Origin: Rotaria sordida
Taxonomy: Eukaryota; Rotifera; Eurotatoria; Philodinida; Philodinidae
Reading direction: 5' to 3'
Assembly (NCBI GenBank): GCA_905250125.1
Contig: CAJNOL010000928.1
Coordinates: forward strand, 1 to 64,000
Length of the DNA stretch: 64,000 bases
Position 1 is the stretch's first letter, and each line of letters starts with the position of its first letter. The position numbers were made by a program, and so were the translations under genes. Below are positions 24,301-36,400 of this stretch, piece by piece. The notes under the pieces are model-generated. The model saw nothing but the letters and a program-made list of their open reading frames with translations, had not been told where the DNA came from and ran no database searches.

Positions 24301-27300
24301 AAGCATGCACTTGATATAAATAATCATGACAACTATCCTCAACATTTGATAAAATAAAATTAAAAATATCTCCTTCTCTTTATATTTTTATTTAAAGATC
24401 TCAGAACTTTTTGGTCAGATCTAGATACCTTTCATGCAATTCAATTCGTGCCAATTACTTTTCGTCTCATGCAGATTTTATCTCATACCTTTACAAAAAT
24501 CAATCTCTCTAGTTATTAAAAACTAAGTATTGTATAAATACATATTGTTATGTCTAGTCAATAATCGTGATTTACTAAGACAAATAAAAAAAGTGCATTG
24601 TTAGTTGTTATCACCTAGAAGAATTTCGCAGAATAATCTCGAGAAATGAGTATGATTGAGGCGCTGAGGAGTTCTCGAAGAAATTGAATGATATATTTTT
24701 CGGGATATTTGTACACTCAACATCAAATAACAAGAAGAAAAAACATATATTTCGTTGTGAAAATTGAAACTGTAGAAGTGAGTAAGCTGAAATTTAGCTT
24801 CCAGTTGTAGAATCTACGAGCGAATTATACAGGCCTTGTCGCGCTCGAGTAGAACTGCCGATTGAACTATTTAAGATTCCATTTCATTATTACTAAACTA
24901 TCAAAGGTACTAGATAATTTATAGAACCATTTCAAGTAAAAAATGGTTCCCAGTGTTTAGAACAGTTCTATCTCACACCATTTTTTTAAAACTAAACTCA
25001 TTTTACAAAGATCGTTCTAGTTCAAGTCGTCTGAACTACACTGAAAAAGAAGGTGCCTAATGAATTCTCTGGAATTTCTCTAAGGTTTCGCAGAACTTCC
25101 CTATATCTTTAGACTATGGTACAAATGCACGAAATTGCACTCAAAATTTCATAATTTCATAAGTTGCGTATAAAAACCTCTTCACATTTCGCAGAAGAAA
25201 GATCTTCGTAGTGAATCTCTCAAATGTACTGTAGCCGGAAGGTTTTGTACAAAACTATTTTCTTTTCGGCTCTCCATAATAGAGACAGCTGTTTCCAAAT
25301 CAAAAATAGGAGCCATTTAAATTGATCCTATTTTCAGATATCTATTATTCACTTTGCAATCGTGTTTGCATGTTTCAGTCGTTCATTTAGATTTCGTATT
25401 GTTCCGTGTGGAGTCACTTCTGGAGAAAACATCAGCAGCAACGAATATATCAACATCAAAAATCTTTTTCACTAAATCTCTGAGATCTCAGCATTTTGCT
25501 ACTAGATATAGTTTCTAGACGCTAAATAGCTTTCTATGTTTGGATTTCATGAATCACTTCAATTATGAGTTTTTTACAGCTGTTGTTTCCTAATATGTTA
25601 TTACCAGATTTTAGAGCTACTAAAAGAACGTCATTCCTATATCTTTTTGTATCTAGTGTTCCAACTTCCAAAGTCACCACTACTGTCAGGTTTTGTCCAC
25701 TACATCTAACCATACCATTACCTTTATTGGAAGTTTTGTTTTTTATATGAATAGCGTCTTTCTATTAGCCTCTTCCCTATTAACCTACCAAGCCTTGTCC
25801 TTCTGAGCATTGTAATCATATAATAATACAAGCAAGATTGATAGACGAAATAAAACGCTCTATTAAAAAATTATTGTAAAAGAAAAAACTTTACATTGTG
25901 TACTTAATTTTACCACACGACTACGTTTAATTCAGAAAAACGGAGAAAACTATATTTGTCAAATAAATGATATAAATTTGTGCAGAATTTCAAGCACTAT
26001 CTTTTAGTAAAAAAAAATCTTCCAATCAAGGCGATAATAGAGAAGAAAACTCAAAAATATTAACATTATAATTCCTTACGATTAATCTACTAATTTAGAT
26101 AAATATCGTTCCCAAATATGGGAAAAACTTGATGCAGGTTGTCAAAATGGCATATTTCTTTTCATCCAATTTTTCTTGACGTGTTCTATTTAATGATAAA
26201 TATTGTAGATCACTAGCAACATAAGAAATTGAGCAAGAAAACAGCATTATAGGTGACTTCGATTGTAAAAATCGTTGTTGTCCACACATAGATAGAGTGG
26301 AAGCGTCAAAATTTGCTAAACTCTAGAAAGAAATCATTGTCTTTTAGAAATGATCATTAGTGCATGCTATCTAGGATTATAGCAATAGAGAGGAGATTTA
26401 AAGTATTCTTCTTGTATTGAGTGTTACTTGACGTTTGCAAATCGATTTTTTTTTAAATGTCAAGAGAAACAATTGCCTATTTTGATCATTCGTTTCATAT
26501 TGTAGAATCTGCCATTATAACGCAAACTTTCTTCACAAACTTTATACCAGCTAATAATCAAAGTACGATAGTCATCAATGCTGAGCAGATTGCTCGACAA
26601 GTAATCACATTTCCATTATATATCAAGTATGTCTTAAATAATTAAATTAAACGAAATTCTAGGTAGAAGCAGCCTATAATCTCCCACCAAACACGATACG
26701 TGTCATTAGCGTTTCGCTCTATAATGCTGCAACAGCTGGCCAGGGTCGTCGTCGTCGTCAACTTCACAGGAAAAAACGTCAAGTGTACGTTTATACTTTC
26801 CATGATTTAAAAAAAAATAATACATCCTTTCTTAACATTTGTGTAACTCTGTTTCAGAGCTGATTGTAGTCAGTTTGGACCTATTGGCACAATTGTGGAA
26901 ATAACATATGTAGTATTCTTTCCGAGAAGATGTGGCGTATCTCAGGCTTGCAAAAACCAATTTCTCAATCGTATTACAACTCTTTTTGCTTCACTCACTA
27001 GAAGCTTTTTGGTAACACTCACGTTTGCAGATGGAAGCTCCGTTCAAGTTACATTAACCAGTTGTGTAAGGACCACTACTTACATATTATGGTCAGCGTT
27101 CACTCCTCCTCCTGCTCCTCCAGGTATTGTAACAAATGATAACAAGTGTAATATTTGATTGGTTTTGAAATGCGTTGATGCATATGTTTTCCCTTTACAG
27201 TTTTGAGAATTTGAATTAATAGCAATAGTTTAAAAAATCGAATGTTCTACAATTTTGTTCTGAAATTATACTCAAATCTATAAATTAATCAATGAATTAA

Positions 27301-29519
27301 ACCTACTATTTAAAGAATATTGACGTAAGTCAAGAAATTGAAATATGTGTATAGTTCAGTGTAATAGACACGTCTTAATAGTAGGTCATGTATTATTCAA
27401 AAGCCATTTACGAGATATTACGAGATGTTTTTCTGGACTTGCTAGCACTGCAATAACCTTCATTCATCGTGGATCGTGATCCAACTGTTTTTGTACACGC
27501 CTCTTTTTGCATTAAATCAAATATAAATAAAAATATTCACTGAGTTAAAACCTTCATTCATGAATTGAGCAATCTTTTTGCTGAGAACGTTTTAATAATG
27601 AGTCTATATTATAAAATATTCAACATAGAAAGCGTTCAATATTGTTTTACATCACACGAAAGATTTCGAGTGCGACTGATCCAAAAAAAATTCATCATTA
27701 AAACGTTGCGAAAGTCACTGGTCTTGATAACAGAGTTTGAACCGATACGGTTATACACGGTTAGACTGGAACGAATCGACTAGTATACTAGCATGAACTA
27801 TTCTTCATTCTTTTGACCCTACAATAGTTAAGTCAATCTCTGGATTAGTTATATACATCCCTGGACAAGAGTCTTCTCTCCCATCAGATCTCAGTCACTA
27901 TTATAAAGACTAGAAGTATGAAAATTTGTGTGCACATACTCCACCAGGAATATATGTCAGAGTCACCACTCGTACCTAGATTGCTTGAAAGAAAACGAAG
28001 TTATGATGGATGATGTCAATTTTTGCTTTGAGCTCCGCAACCTTAAAATAGGCTGCCTGTTGAGTTTTGTCATATTTCTTATCAAATATGTGATTGATTC
28101 GGAATATTTTCATATGAAACAAAAGTCCAGTCTACTGTCTTTCTTCACCTAGAAGATAAGTTCATCTACTAGAATAATAGTATCTCCAGCACCTCAGCAC
28201 TAACGCAATGATCACCAATATATCATTTCTCTCCAATACAACATATGGTTCTGAAACTTTAAGGAAATAAAGCTATGCTATGGAGAAAAATTTTTTGAAA
28301 TTTTTAGGTCGATTTATTGAACAACCACTAAGTTATGGATCGTCAAAGGAAAATATATAGATTTTTGCAAACCCATTGGTTATAGTAAAATGAGTATAGC
28401 TCTTGAGCGAGTTGACGAATTTTCATGAAATTTGTATGGCAGATAGCTGGAGCATAGCGTCACATACTGATAGGTCTACTGACTTGAAATACCTTTCTCT
28501 TTCAAAGTTATGAAGCTCAAAGCAAAAGTTGACACTGATCATCATAACTCTGTTTTATTTTAAGTCATCGGAGTACTGGCATGCATTCTTGATGAAGTAT
28601 GTGGACACAAATTTTCAGACCTCTAGCCCTTATAGTGACTGAGATCCGATGGGAGGAGGGGAAGATTTTTGTCCAGAGGTGTAGATCGACATGACTTCTT
28701 TACTATAGAAGTCAATGACACTTTCTCAATTTCACTACGGCGAGCTGGTGATTATTCGTCACGATTTATTATTATTTCATTTGTTTAAAACTTCGAGCAA
28801 CTCTCTCGAAAAACCATGAAAACGAGACGATAACTTTCCAATTTCTCATGCTGAACTCTACTTACAAGAAAGTTTTATATAGGGTATTTTTTACTATGTT
28901 TGGCATATAAAGTTTAGATTGGAAAATGCAACTCCAAAAGAGATTTTGATTTTCAAATACTCCTTAACCAATATAGAAGATATAAACTATTAACTTGATT
29001 TCTCGAGGAAAGACAAATTCATACGACTACTCACGTCTCCTAGAGTTCAATATGACACTCTGAATTCCATGAATAACGCTCTCATACGACAAAAAAATCA
29101 ACTGATTCAAACTGAACGATAGAATATATACGATTATTACACATTTTCTAAGCAATTGTTCTTATATCTAAATAATATCATATTGCCAAACACAAACATT
29201 ATTATTACATCACTGATTGACTTGATGAAATTGTGACATAATAGACATTGCGACGTAGACTTTAAAAGCTCATATTTTCTATAACCATAATCTCGATGTA
29301 ACAGAGTTTTTCAGTTATCTTCTCAAATCTCTTAATACTAAAAGCAATCTTTTTATTTTATAGGTCCGACATGCACAGATGGTATCAGAAATCAAGATGA
29401 GACCGGTATCGACTGCGGAGGTGTATGTGTGGCAATAGGAAGGCCATGCAACAATGGTGATGGATGTCGCCAAAACTCGGACTGTTTTAGTAACCTCTGC
29501 TTCGACAATATTTGTAGGG
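21366..29519 (+). CDS. Type II membrane protein with furin-like site and Cys-rich DCGG module (6 exons found, 3' end open)
   Basis: Exons in phase: 21366-21409 (ATG, ends before GTAAGT), 22623-22765, 26467-26600, 26663-26784, 26858-27123 and 29364-29519. The N-terminus MAIVIREDVGSNGDGGWLSG is followed by one membrane helix (PFTLACIACLVLSAAAVTII), so the remainder should be extracellular. The ectodomain has a compact region (AYNLPPNTIRVISVSLYNA) followed by GRRRRQLHRKKRQV, a strong furin-type basic stretch. Next is a Cys-containing segment ending in a proline linker (TPPPAPPG). The last exon reads PTCTDGIRNQDETGIDCGG and has ten Cys, a C-x-DG-x-x-N-x-x-ET-x-x-DCGG module. A SEA-like fold with processing at the basic site is inference. 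The last donor GTAAGT implies further exons; acceptors near 32091 and 33232 are phase-compatible but give only short tails. The exon 2-3 junction is the least certain: the intron is 3.7 kb and extra exons may hide there. Confidence 0.7.
22135..22581. mobile_element. 447-bp foldback MITE with TTA duplication, in intron 1
   Basis: The left end CAATGGAGGGGTTTGTATTG and the right end CAAATCCCTCCATTG are inverted copies. The arms (about 200 bp each) share long complementary blocks such as TCGAAAAAGTGGCACATGTT. TTA flanks both ends (22132-22134 and 22582-22584). The element lies in the first intron of the membrane-protein gene, 41 bp before the exon 2 acceptor. The 119-codon frame 22069-22428 and its mirror 22369-22569 minus arise from the palindrome. 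Confidence 0.85.
23521..24422. mobile_element. 902-bp inverted-repeat element in intron 2
   Basis: The left end AGGTCTGACCAAAAGTTCTG (23521 on) mirrors the right end CAGAACTTTTTGGTCAGATC (to 24422). The arms, about 185 bp each (23521-23705 and 24240-24422), are nearly complementary, including TATTTTATCAAATGTTGAGG. The 530-bp centre carries no recognisable gene. I could not define a target duplication. Confidence 0.8.
27856..28681. mobile_element. 826-bp TA-flanked inverted-repeat element (mariner/Tc1-like ends) in intron 5
   Basis: The left end CATCCCTGGACAAGAGTCTT and the complement of the right end CACCTCTGGACAAAAATCTT match, and TA lies outside each (27854-27855 and 28682-28683). Similarity between the arms continues for about 250 bp, with shared blocks such as GATCTCAGTCACTAT and TTTTGCTTTGAGCT. 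TA duplication and these ends fit a Tc1/mariner-type nonautonomous element; the family call is inference. It lies in the intron between exons 5 and 6 of the membrane-protein gene. Confidence 0.7.
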
Positions 29520-32500
29520 GTAAGTATCCTCTTGCACGAAGGAAGCTATCATCTAGTCACTGCTCATGGCTGCGACATTTGTTGGTAGTATGGGAAATGT
29601 GAATGAGAAATCTGTTGACTGTTGCAGTAGATGTGTTCTATAGAGAAACAAGATGGATTTAAGTATCCCGGTACGGCTTCAGGTGTAGTTTTTAGATGTC
29701 AGTGTGTGGATGTACTGTTCGTAGAAATCTTCTTCACGTTCTTGCACAATCACACTTACATCCTCGAGAGCAGTGAGATTTGAATCACCAGTCATATTGG
29801 CTCTCAATCATTTTTAAACTATAAGTGGGTGTTAAGCATGCTATCGCAAAAATCGATAGAGTTACCTCTAAATCGAATAAACGGAGCTTTTCTTATTCGA
29901 CTCTTGTCGCTAATTTTAGTAGAAACTTCTAGAACAGCTTTCTTGTACTCTCTCGTATGCTTATAAACGAGTACTTAGGCGTTCGTAAGTTTTGTGTGCG
30001 AAACACAGTTAGGCCACGTATGTACTGCATAATGACATCGACAACCAGATAGTTTTTTTGAGAGTCTTTGATGAGGTTTTCCAATAAAAGCAGCATGTTT
30101 GAAATCTGCACGTGGCTAACGTAGCAGGTGCTATTGTTGTCTAATGGAAAATTGAAGAGTGTTTCACTGTCTAGAGACTGAGATATGCATGCGAGTGTAA
30201 AGATCCCATTTGTCGAACTGACTTCTAGGTTTCTGCGAGAAACGTTTAGCGAACTATTTTTTTGTTTGGATAGGTTGTCCTTTTCACGAGTTTCATATGA
30301 TGTGCAGATGGAAAAGCAGCTGATTCTCAGGAGAGATAGTCATACATTTCAAAATCAGGTCGTTTCGAAAGCGATTTGATAACTAGAAATTGACTGTGGT
30401 TGAACACTACCATGCCGATCTATGTTAGTTTAAGAAAAAAATCTGCAAACAAGAAATGTGAGCGAATCTGCGACATAAATTCCATAATCGTTTATCTGTT
30501 GCATAGAATCTATTAGTGTCGTTCAGTTGTCATGCTAAATGTAAAGCACAGTTTACGTGACAATATTTTTTCGAAAGGTTCTATATGACAAAATCTTCAG
30601 TGTTTGAAAACAGTTCTTCTTTCTATCTTAGTGAACATATAGTAGATTTCTACTATCAAGGAAAAGTACATTATCTGCATATATATTGCCATTAGAAAAG
30701 AAAGTTAAAGAAAACTAATTCATGAATATAAATCGAAGGAAATACCCACGTTACACATTTGTTCACATCGATAAATCAGAATTTTGCCAGCTGAATTTTA
30801 ATTATTTATTCAATTTCCGTTGAACTTTTGACAGTAAATCTATTGTCACAATTTTGGTAGAAAACAGAACAAATTATCGAATTTCTATGAATCCACTGAT
30901 GTTTCTACTTCATTTGAGTGTGATTCATTAGTAAACCGGAATGTCGACAATATTGGTTGTTGCGAGAATTCTAGCGAAAATTGGATAAATTGCTGAAATT
31001 CAGAAAATAGACTTCGCACTAACGCTGCTACGCCAGTGAGAGATTGCCGGTCAGAATATAGCCGACCGTTTAGATGAATGAGATTGTATCTCACCAGTTT
31101 ATCAAGTAAATATTCTTCTGTCAAAATATATAAAACAAACACGAGATGAGTCAGAAAGTCTTTCTCAGAGAAATAATCGCCAGATGATTCTGCTCCAACA
31201 AAAAAAATATTCACACATACAATAGTGAATCCTGCAACTCTCTAAAGAATTCTTATGTCGACTTGTTACTACTTATAATGAGATTGCCAAACTTTGCTAT
31301 ATCTATCGGAGCAGGACAGATGGATAGTGTTATGATAAACTTGTAGGATAATGTAAGCAGCACACCTTACTTACATGACTAGTATTTAGGTAACTGGTAA
31401 TAATCATGTATTTCTAAGCATTGTACTGCAGCATTATTTTCAGTATATCTAAGAATAAGTAAGAGTACGAGTGCAATACTTTTCTTTGAATTAAAGACAC
31501 AAAATAGAGAACTAAGGAAAGGAGTGATCAGTTATCTTAACTATTATAGCTAGACATGCACTGAATCCTATTATTTTGTATCAAAGACCATATATTTACA
31601 ATAGCAAAAAAATCCAAAATTGAGTGCTCTTTCAGTTGTATTGATTCTATAACAAACTCGAGCCATAATACGTTCACCAATTAAGACTAATGTTCTCGGA
31701 TTTGACAAGATTCGATCACAACATTCTGTTTTCTAAATTTCGAAGGAATTCCAATTAACTCTAGATTTTTAACAAAAACATTGATGAGATTCTGCAGCCG
31801 TTTCCAATAGAGTACACGGACCTGGTAATAAGCTGACGAAAAAGAATTATAAACTCTGTAAGTTTCTGTTATCTGGAATATGTGGTCTTTGAAATGAAAT
31901 AATTGGATTTTGTATAGACGTAATTCAAACTAGCTGTAAAATGGTTATGCATTAGACTGGAACCTACTGAATAGAACGGCAAAGCGTCTTTAGCTTCTGC
32001 TCAAAGAAAATTTCCCGTTGGGAAGTAAGGAGAAGAAAGGTTTTACAAAACAGAAACTTATGATTTTTTGAGTATTTACCTCTCTCTCTTCAGAAAATAT
32101 ACTGGTTCCTTTATAGAATTTCTTCGTATATTCCATATACTACATAGATGGTAAAATGTGATACTAATTGACTTCTTCAAGTTTAATCAATCTTGCAAAA
32201 AACTCTACTGCAAAATTCTATTAGAAGATCCGAGGTCTTCTCATATGAGGGAGAGGTTTGCTTTATCCTATATAATTCCTTTATCTTCCATACTCGGACC
32301 TAATTGAGTTTTCACTGATATCCATAGAAGGCACCACCTGTTAAAACAAGGTTGAAATCTATTTGTCGATGTGCCACTCGAATACTGTGGAGCAAATGAC
32401 GTTTCTGTATCAAGTACATTCCGTCATATTAATTTAGTTTCGACAATAAAACCATTCAGAAAATTAAAAAATGCAAAAAAAATGAAATTTTTCATAATGA

Positions 32501-33439
32501 AACGGACGAAAACATACATGTTTTTCAAGATTTTCATTCGTGAGAATGATAAGGTTTACGTCGAACTATCGACATTAAAAATGTTAAAATTTCACCAAGA
32601 AAACATCCTGAATAACATGCAATAATGACAGCGTAGGCTTTTTTGCCATCTGAGTCTGTGTCAGACGCAAGTGAATCGATTTACATGAGCTTTTCGAGGA
32701 ATTGCGTGTCGACCTTTTGAAAAATCCATTTTTTGCTCTATAGCCACTATTAAGTGAGAAGTATTTAAAGTATTAAATCTAACAAGTTATGCTGAAAAAA
32801 TCAGAGCATCACATTTCTGTTGTTCTTATCCACTTCGGTTTTGTAAAACGCGTATGTGTAACGACAAATGTACAGATAAACGTTAGATTAATTCTTTTTC
32901 ACCATGTATGTTACGTTAAAATCATCAATTCAAATAAAAAAAAATGAAAGTCAGACAACGAAAAGATACAATAGTAGTGAAACTAGCGTAATGGTTTTGC
33001 TTTCTCATAGAACTAAAATTCATAAAAAAATTTTCGTCAAAATTCTGAAAACAACAATATAAATCAATATGTTAATTTTTTTTATTTCACGGATAGATCC
33101 TCAGAGACATTCCTATATCCTGTTTCTTATTTCCAATCAACCAAAATTAAACGACAGCTTTGACGAATTCAACGTATACGAATAGAATTTTTGTCATGAC
33201 AGTACATGAACTATATCTTCATTATTTCAGAAAACACCTGCCACAATTTTATTCGAGCAGATCAAATACTTGAATCCGCATTTACTTGAAAATGACCATA
33301 TATCGGATGGTAGCCTATTGAAAGGTGATCGATTCACAAATTAAAATGGATCAGTCAGTATCTGAACGAACTATTTTTTCATGTTATTCATCTTCTATAA
33401 TATTTAATCGCTTGACTTTCAATTCGATAGGTTTTCCTG
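29520..33439. other. Stretch after the last supported exon; possible 3' exons, no clear gene
   Basis: Two acceptors with good pyrimidine tracts, CTCTCTCTTCAG (ending about 32091) and CATTATTTCAG (ending about 33232), both continue with AAAA in the phase needed by the membrane-protein gene. They would add short tails (about 7 or 18 residues). I cannot choose between them. A 109-codon frame on the minus strand (30885-31214) and an 84-codon frame at 32371-32625 have no recognisable domains. Confidence 0.35.
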
Positions 33440-36400
33440 GATGAAACAAGTACTTGAACAGAATGATTGTAATGGCTATTCAGTTCCGATGTTTGTCAGC
33501 TCTTATTCTGTCAACAAAAATGTATTGTTCAAGTCGCTGACAGTATTTGAAAAGGACTCTACTTAACATGATACATTTATCAAACAAACTTCGCTCATAT
33601 GAATGACTACTACAGCGTGGTTGGAGATGAATGAAACATTCGAACAGAACCTTTTTTCTAATGGTTCACCTATCGACGAATCATTTACGATGTCATTAAC
33701 TAATACACTTTGCTATTAATTGACTGATACTCATGAATACGCTCTTGCTTAGAATGATTCATTTATCTAGCAATCTTCGCTAATGTGACTAACAGTTACA
33801 GTATACTTGGAGTTCAATGATACGTTTGAACAAAATCCTCCTTAGAATGATCCATTTATCACGAAATCTTCACTAATGTGATCCATTAATGCACTTTGCT
33901 TTCAAGTAAATAATATTCATGAATAGGATCTTTTTTACAACGATTCATCTATCAAGGAATCTTCTCTAACGGAATCGACTGACGCACCTTACTTGTCAGT
34001 GAACGACATTCATCGATAGGCTCTTGATTACAAAAATACATCTATCAACGAATCCGCACCAATGTGATCGACTGCCACATTTTCCTTCCAACTCAATAAT
34101 ATTCATGAATAGAATCTTGATTATAATGATTCATTTATCAGCCAGTCTTCTCTAATGGAATCGGCTAATGCACTTTGCTTTTCAGTGTGCCATATATATG
34201 AACAGGATCTTATTAGGAATGATTCATTTACCAACGAATCTTTTCGAATATGACTGACTCATGCACATTGGTCGGAAGTGATTGATGTTCATGAATACGT
34301 TCTTGCTTAGAATGATCCAACTATCAAGAAACTTTCACTGATCTCAATGACTAATGCGCTTCACTGGGAACGGAATGATATTCGTGAATAGGTACTTGGT
34401 TAGAATGATTCATTTATCGCGAAATTTTTACTAATATAATTCACTGATACATCTTCGTGGAAGTGAATAATATTCATGAATAGAATTTTAATTACAACGA
34501 TTTCTTTATCAAGAAATTTTCGCTAATGAGATCCACTGATACACTTTGGTTGGAAGTGAATCATATTTATGAATCGAATCTTGCTTAGGATGATTCATTT
34601 AAAAAGGAATTTTTGCTGATACAATCAAGTGATACACCTTCCGTGGAAGTGAGTAATATTCATGAATAGAATCCTGCTTAGAAGGGTTCCTTTATCAAGA
34701 AATCTTCGCTAATAACATCGATTAATACATTTTAATTAGCACTAAATAATATTCATGAATAGAATCTTGGTTAGAATGATTCATTTATCAAGGAATCTTT
34801 CATAATGTTATCGACCAATGCACTTTGCTTGAAAGTGAATGATACTCATGAATAGGATTTTGCTTGCAACGGTTCATTTATCAAAGAATATTCACTAATG
34901 TGATCGACTAATGCACTTTGCTTGTCAGTGAATCATATGCATGAACAGAATCTTCCTAGGAATGATTCATGTATCAAGGAATATTCACTAGTGTGGTCGA
35001 CTCATGCACTTTGCGTGGAAGTGAACGATACTCATGAATAGGCTTTTGTTTACAATGATTCATTTATCGAGGAATCTTCATTAATGTCGTTGACAAGTGC
35101 ACTTTATTTGTCAGTGAATCATATACATGAACAGAATCTTGCTAGAAATGATTCATGTATCAAGGAATGTTCACTAATGTGATTGACTAATGCACTTTGC
35201 TTGGAAGTGAATCATATTCTTGAATAGAATTTTGATTAGAACGGTTCATTTACCAAGGAATCTTCGCTAATGTAATTGACCAATGAACTACGCTTGTCAG
35301 TGAATCATATACATGAACAGAATCTTCCTAGGAATGATTCATATATCAAGGAATCTTCACTTATGTGATCGACTAATCCGTCTTGTTGGGAAGTTAATGA
35401 TACTCATGAATAGAATCCTACTTAGAACGATACATTTATCAAGAAATCTTCGCTAATGTGATGGACTAATGCACTTTGCTTGTCAGTGTAACATATATAT
35501 GAACAGAATCTTCCTAAGAATGATTCATTTATCAAGGAATCTTTCCTAATGTGATCGAGAAATGTACTTTGCCTGCCAGTGTATCATATATATGAACAGA
35601 ATCATCCTAGAAATGATTCATTTATCAAGGAATCTTCGCGAATATGATGGACGAATGCACTTTATTTGAAAGTGAATGATACTCATGAATAGAATCATCT
35701 TTCTAATGATTTAGTTATCAAGGAATCTTCGCTAATATGATCGACTAATGCACTTTCCTTGTTAGTGTATCATATATATGAACAGAATCTTGCTAGAAAT
35801 GATTCATGTATCAAGGAATGTTCACTAATGTGATCGACTAATTCACTTTGCTTGGAAGTGAATGATACTCATGAATAGAATCTTCTTTCTAATGATTTAG
35901 TTATCAAAGAATCTTCGCTAATGTAATCGACTAATATACTTTGCTTGTCAGTGTATCATATATATGAACAGAACCTTCCTAGGAATGATTCATATATCAA
36001 GGAATGCTCACTAGTGTGATGGAAGAATGCATTTTACTTGTCAGTACATCATATAAATGAACAGAATCTTGCTAGGAATGATTCATTTATCAAGGAATCT
36101 TTCCTAATGTGATCACCAAATGCACTTTGCTTGCCAGTGTATCATATACATGAACAGAATCTTGTTAAGAATGATTCATATATCAAGGGATCTTCCGTAA
36201 TATGATCGACTAATGCTCATTGCATGCAAGTGAATCATACTCAGGAATAGGATCTTCCTTAGAATCGTTAATTTATCAAGCAATCTCCCCTCATGTGATT
36301 GATGAATGAACTTTACTTTTTAGTAAATAATATTAATGAATAGAATCTTATTTACAATGATTCATTTATCAAGGAATCTTCGCTAATGTGATCGACAAAT

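Noticed and set aside
30885-31214. 109-codon minus-strand frame
   Set aside because: No recognisable domain, no splice partners, and such lengths occur by chance in 64 kb of this composition. It remains possible but unsupported.
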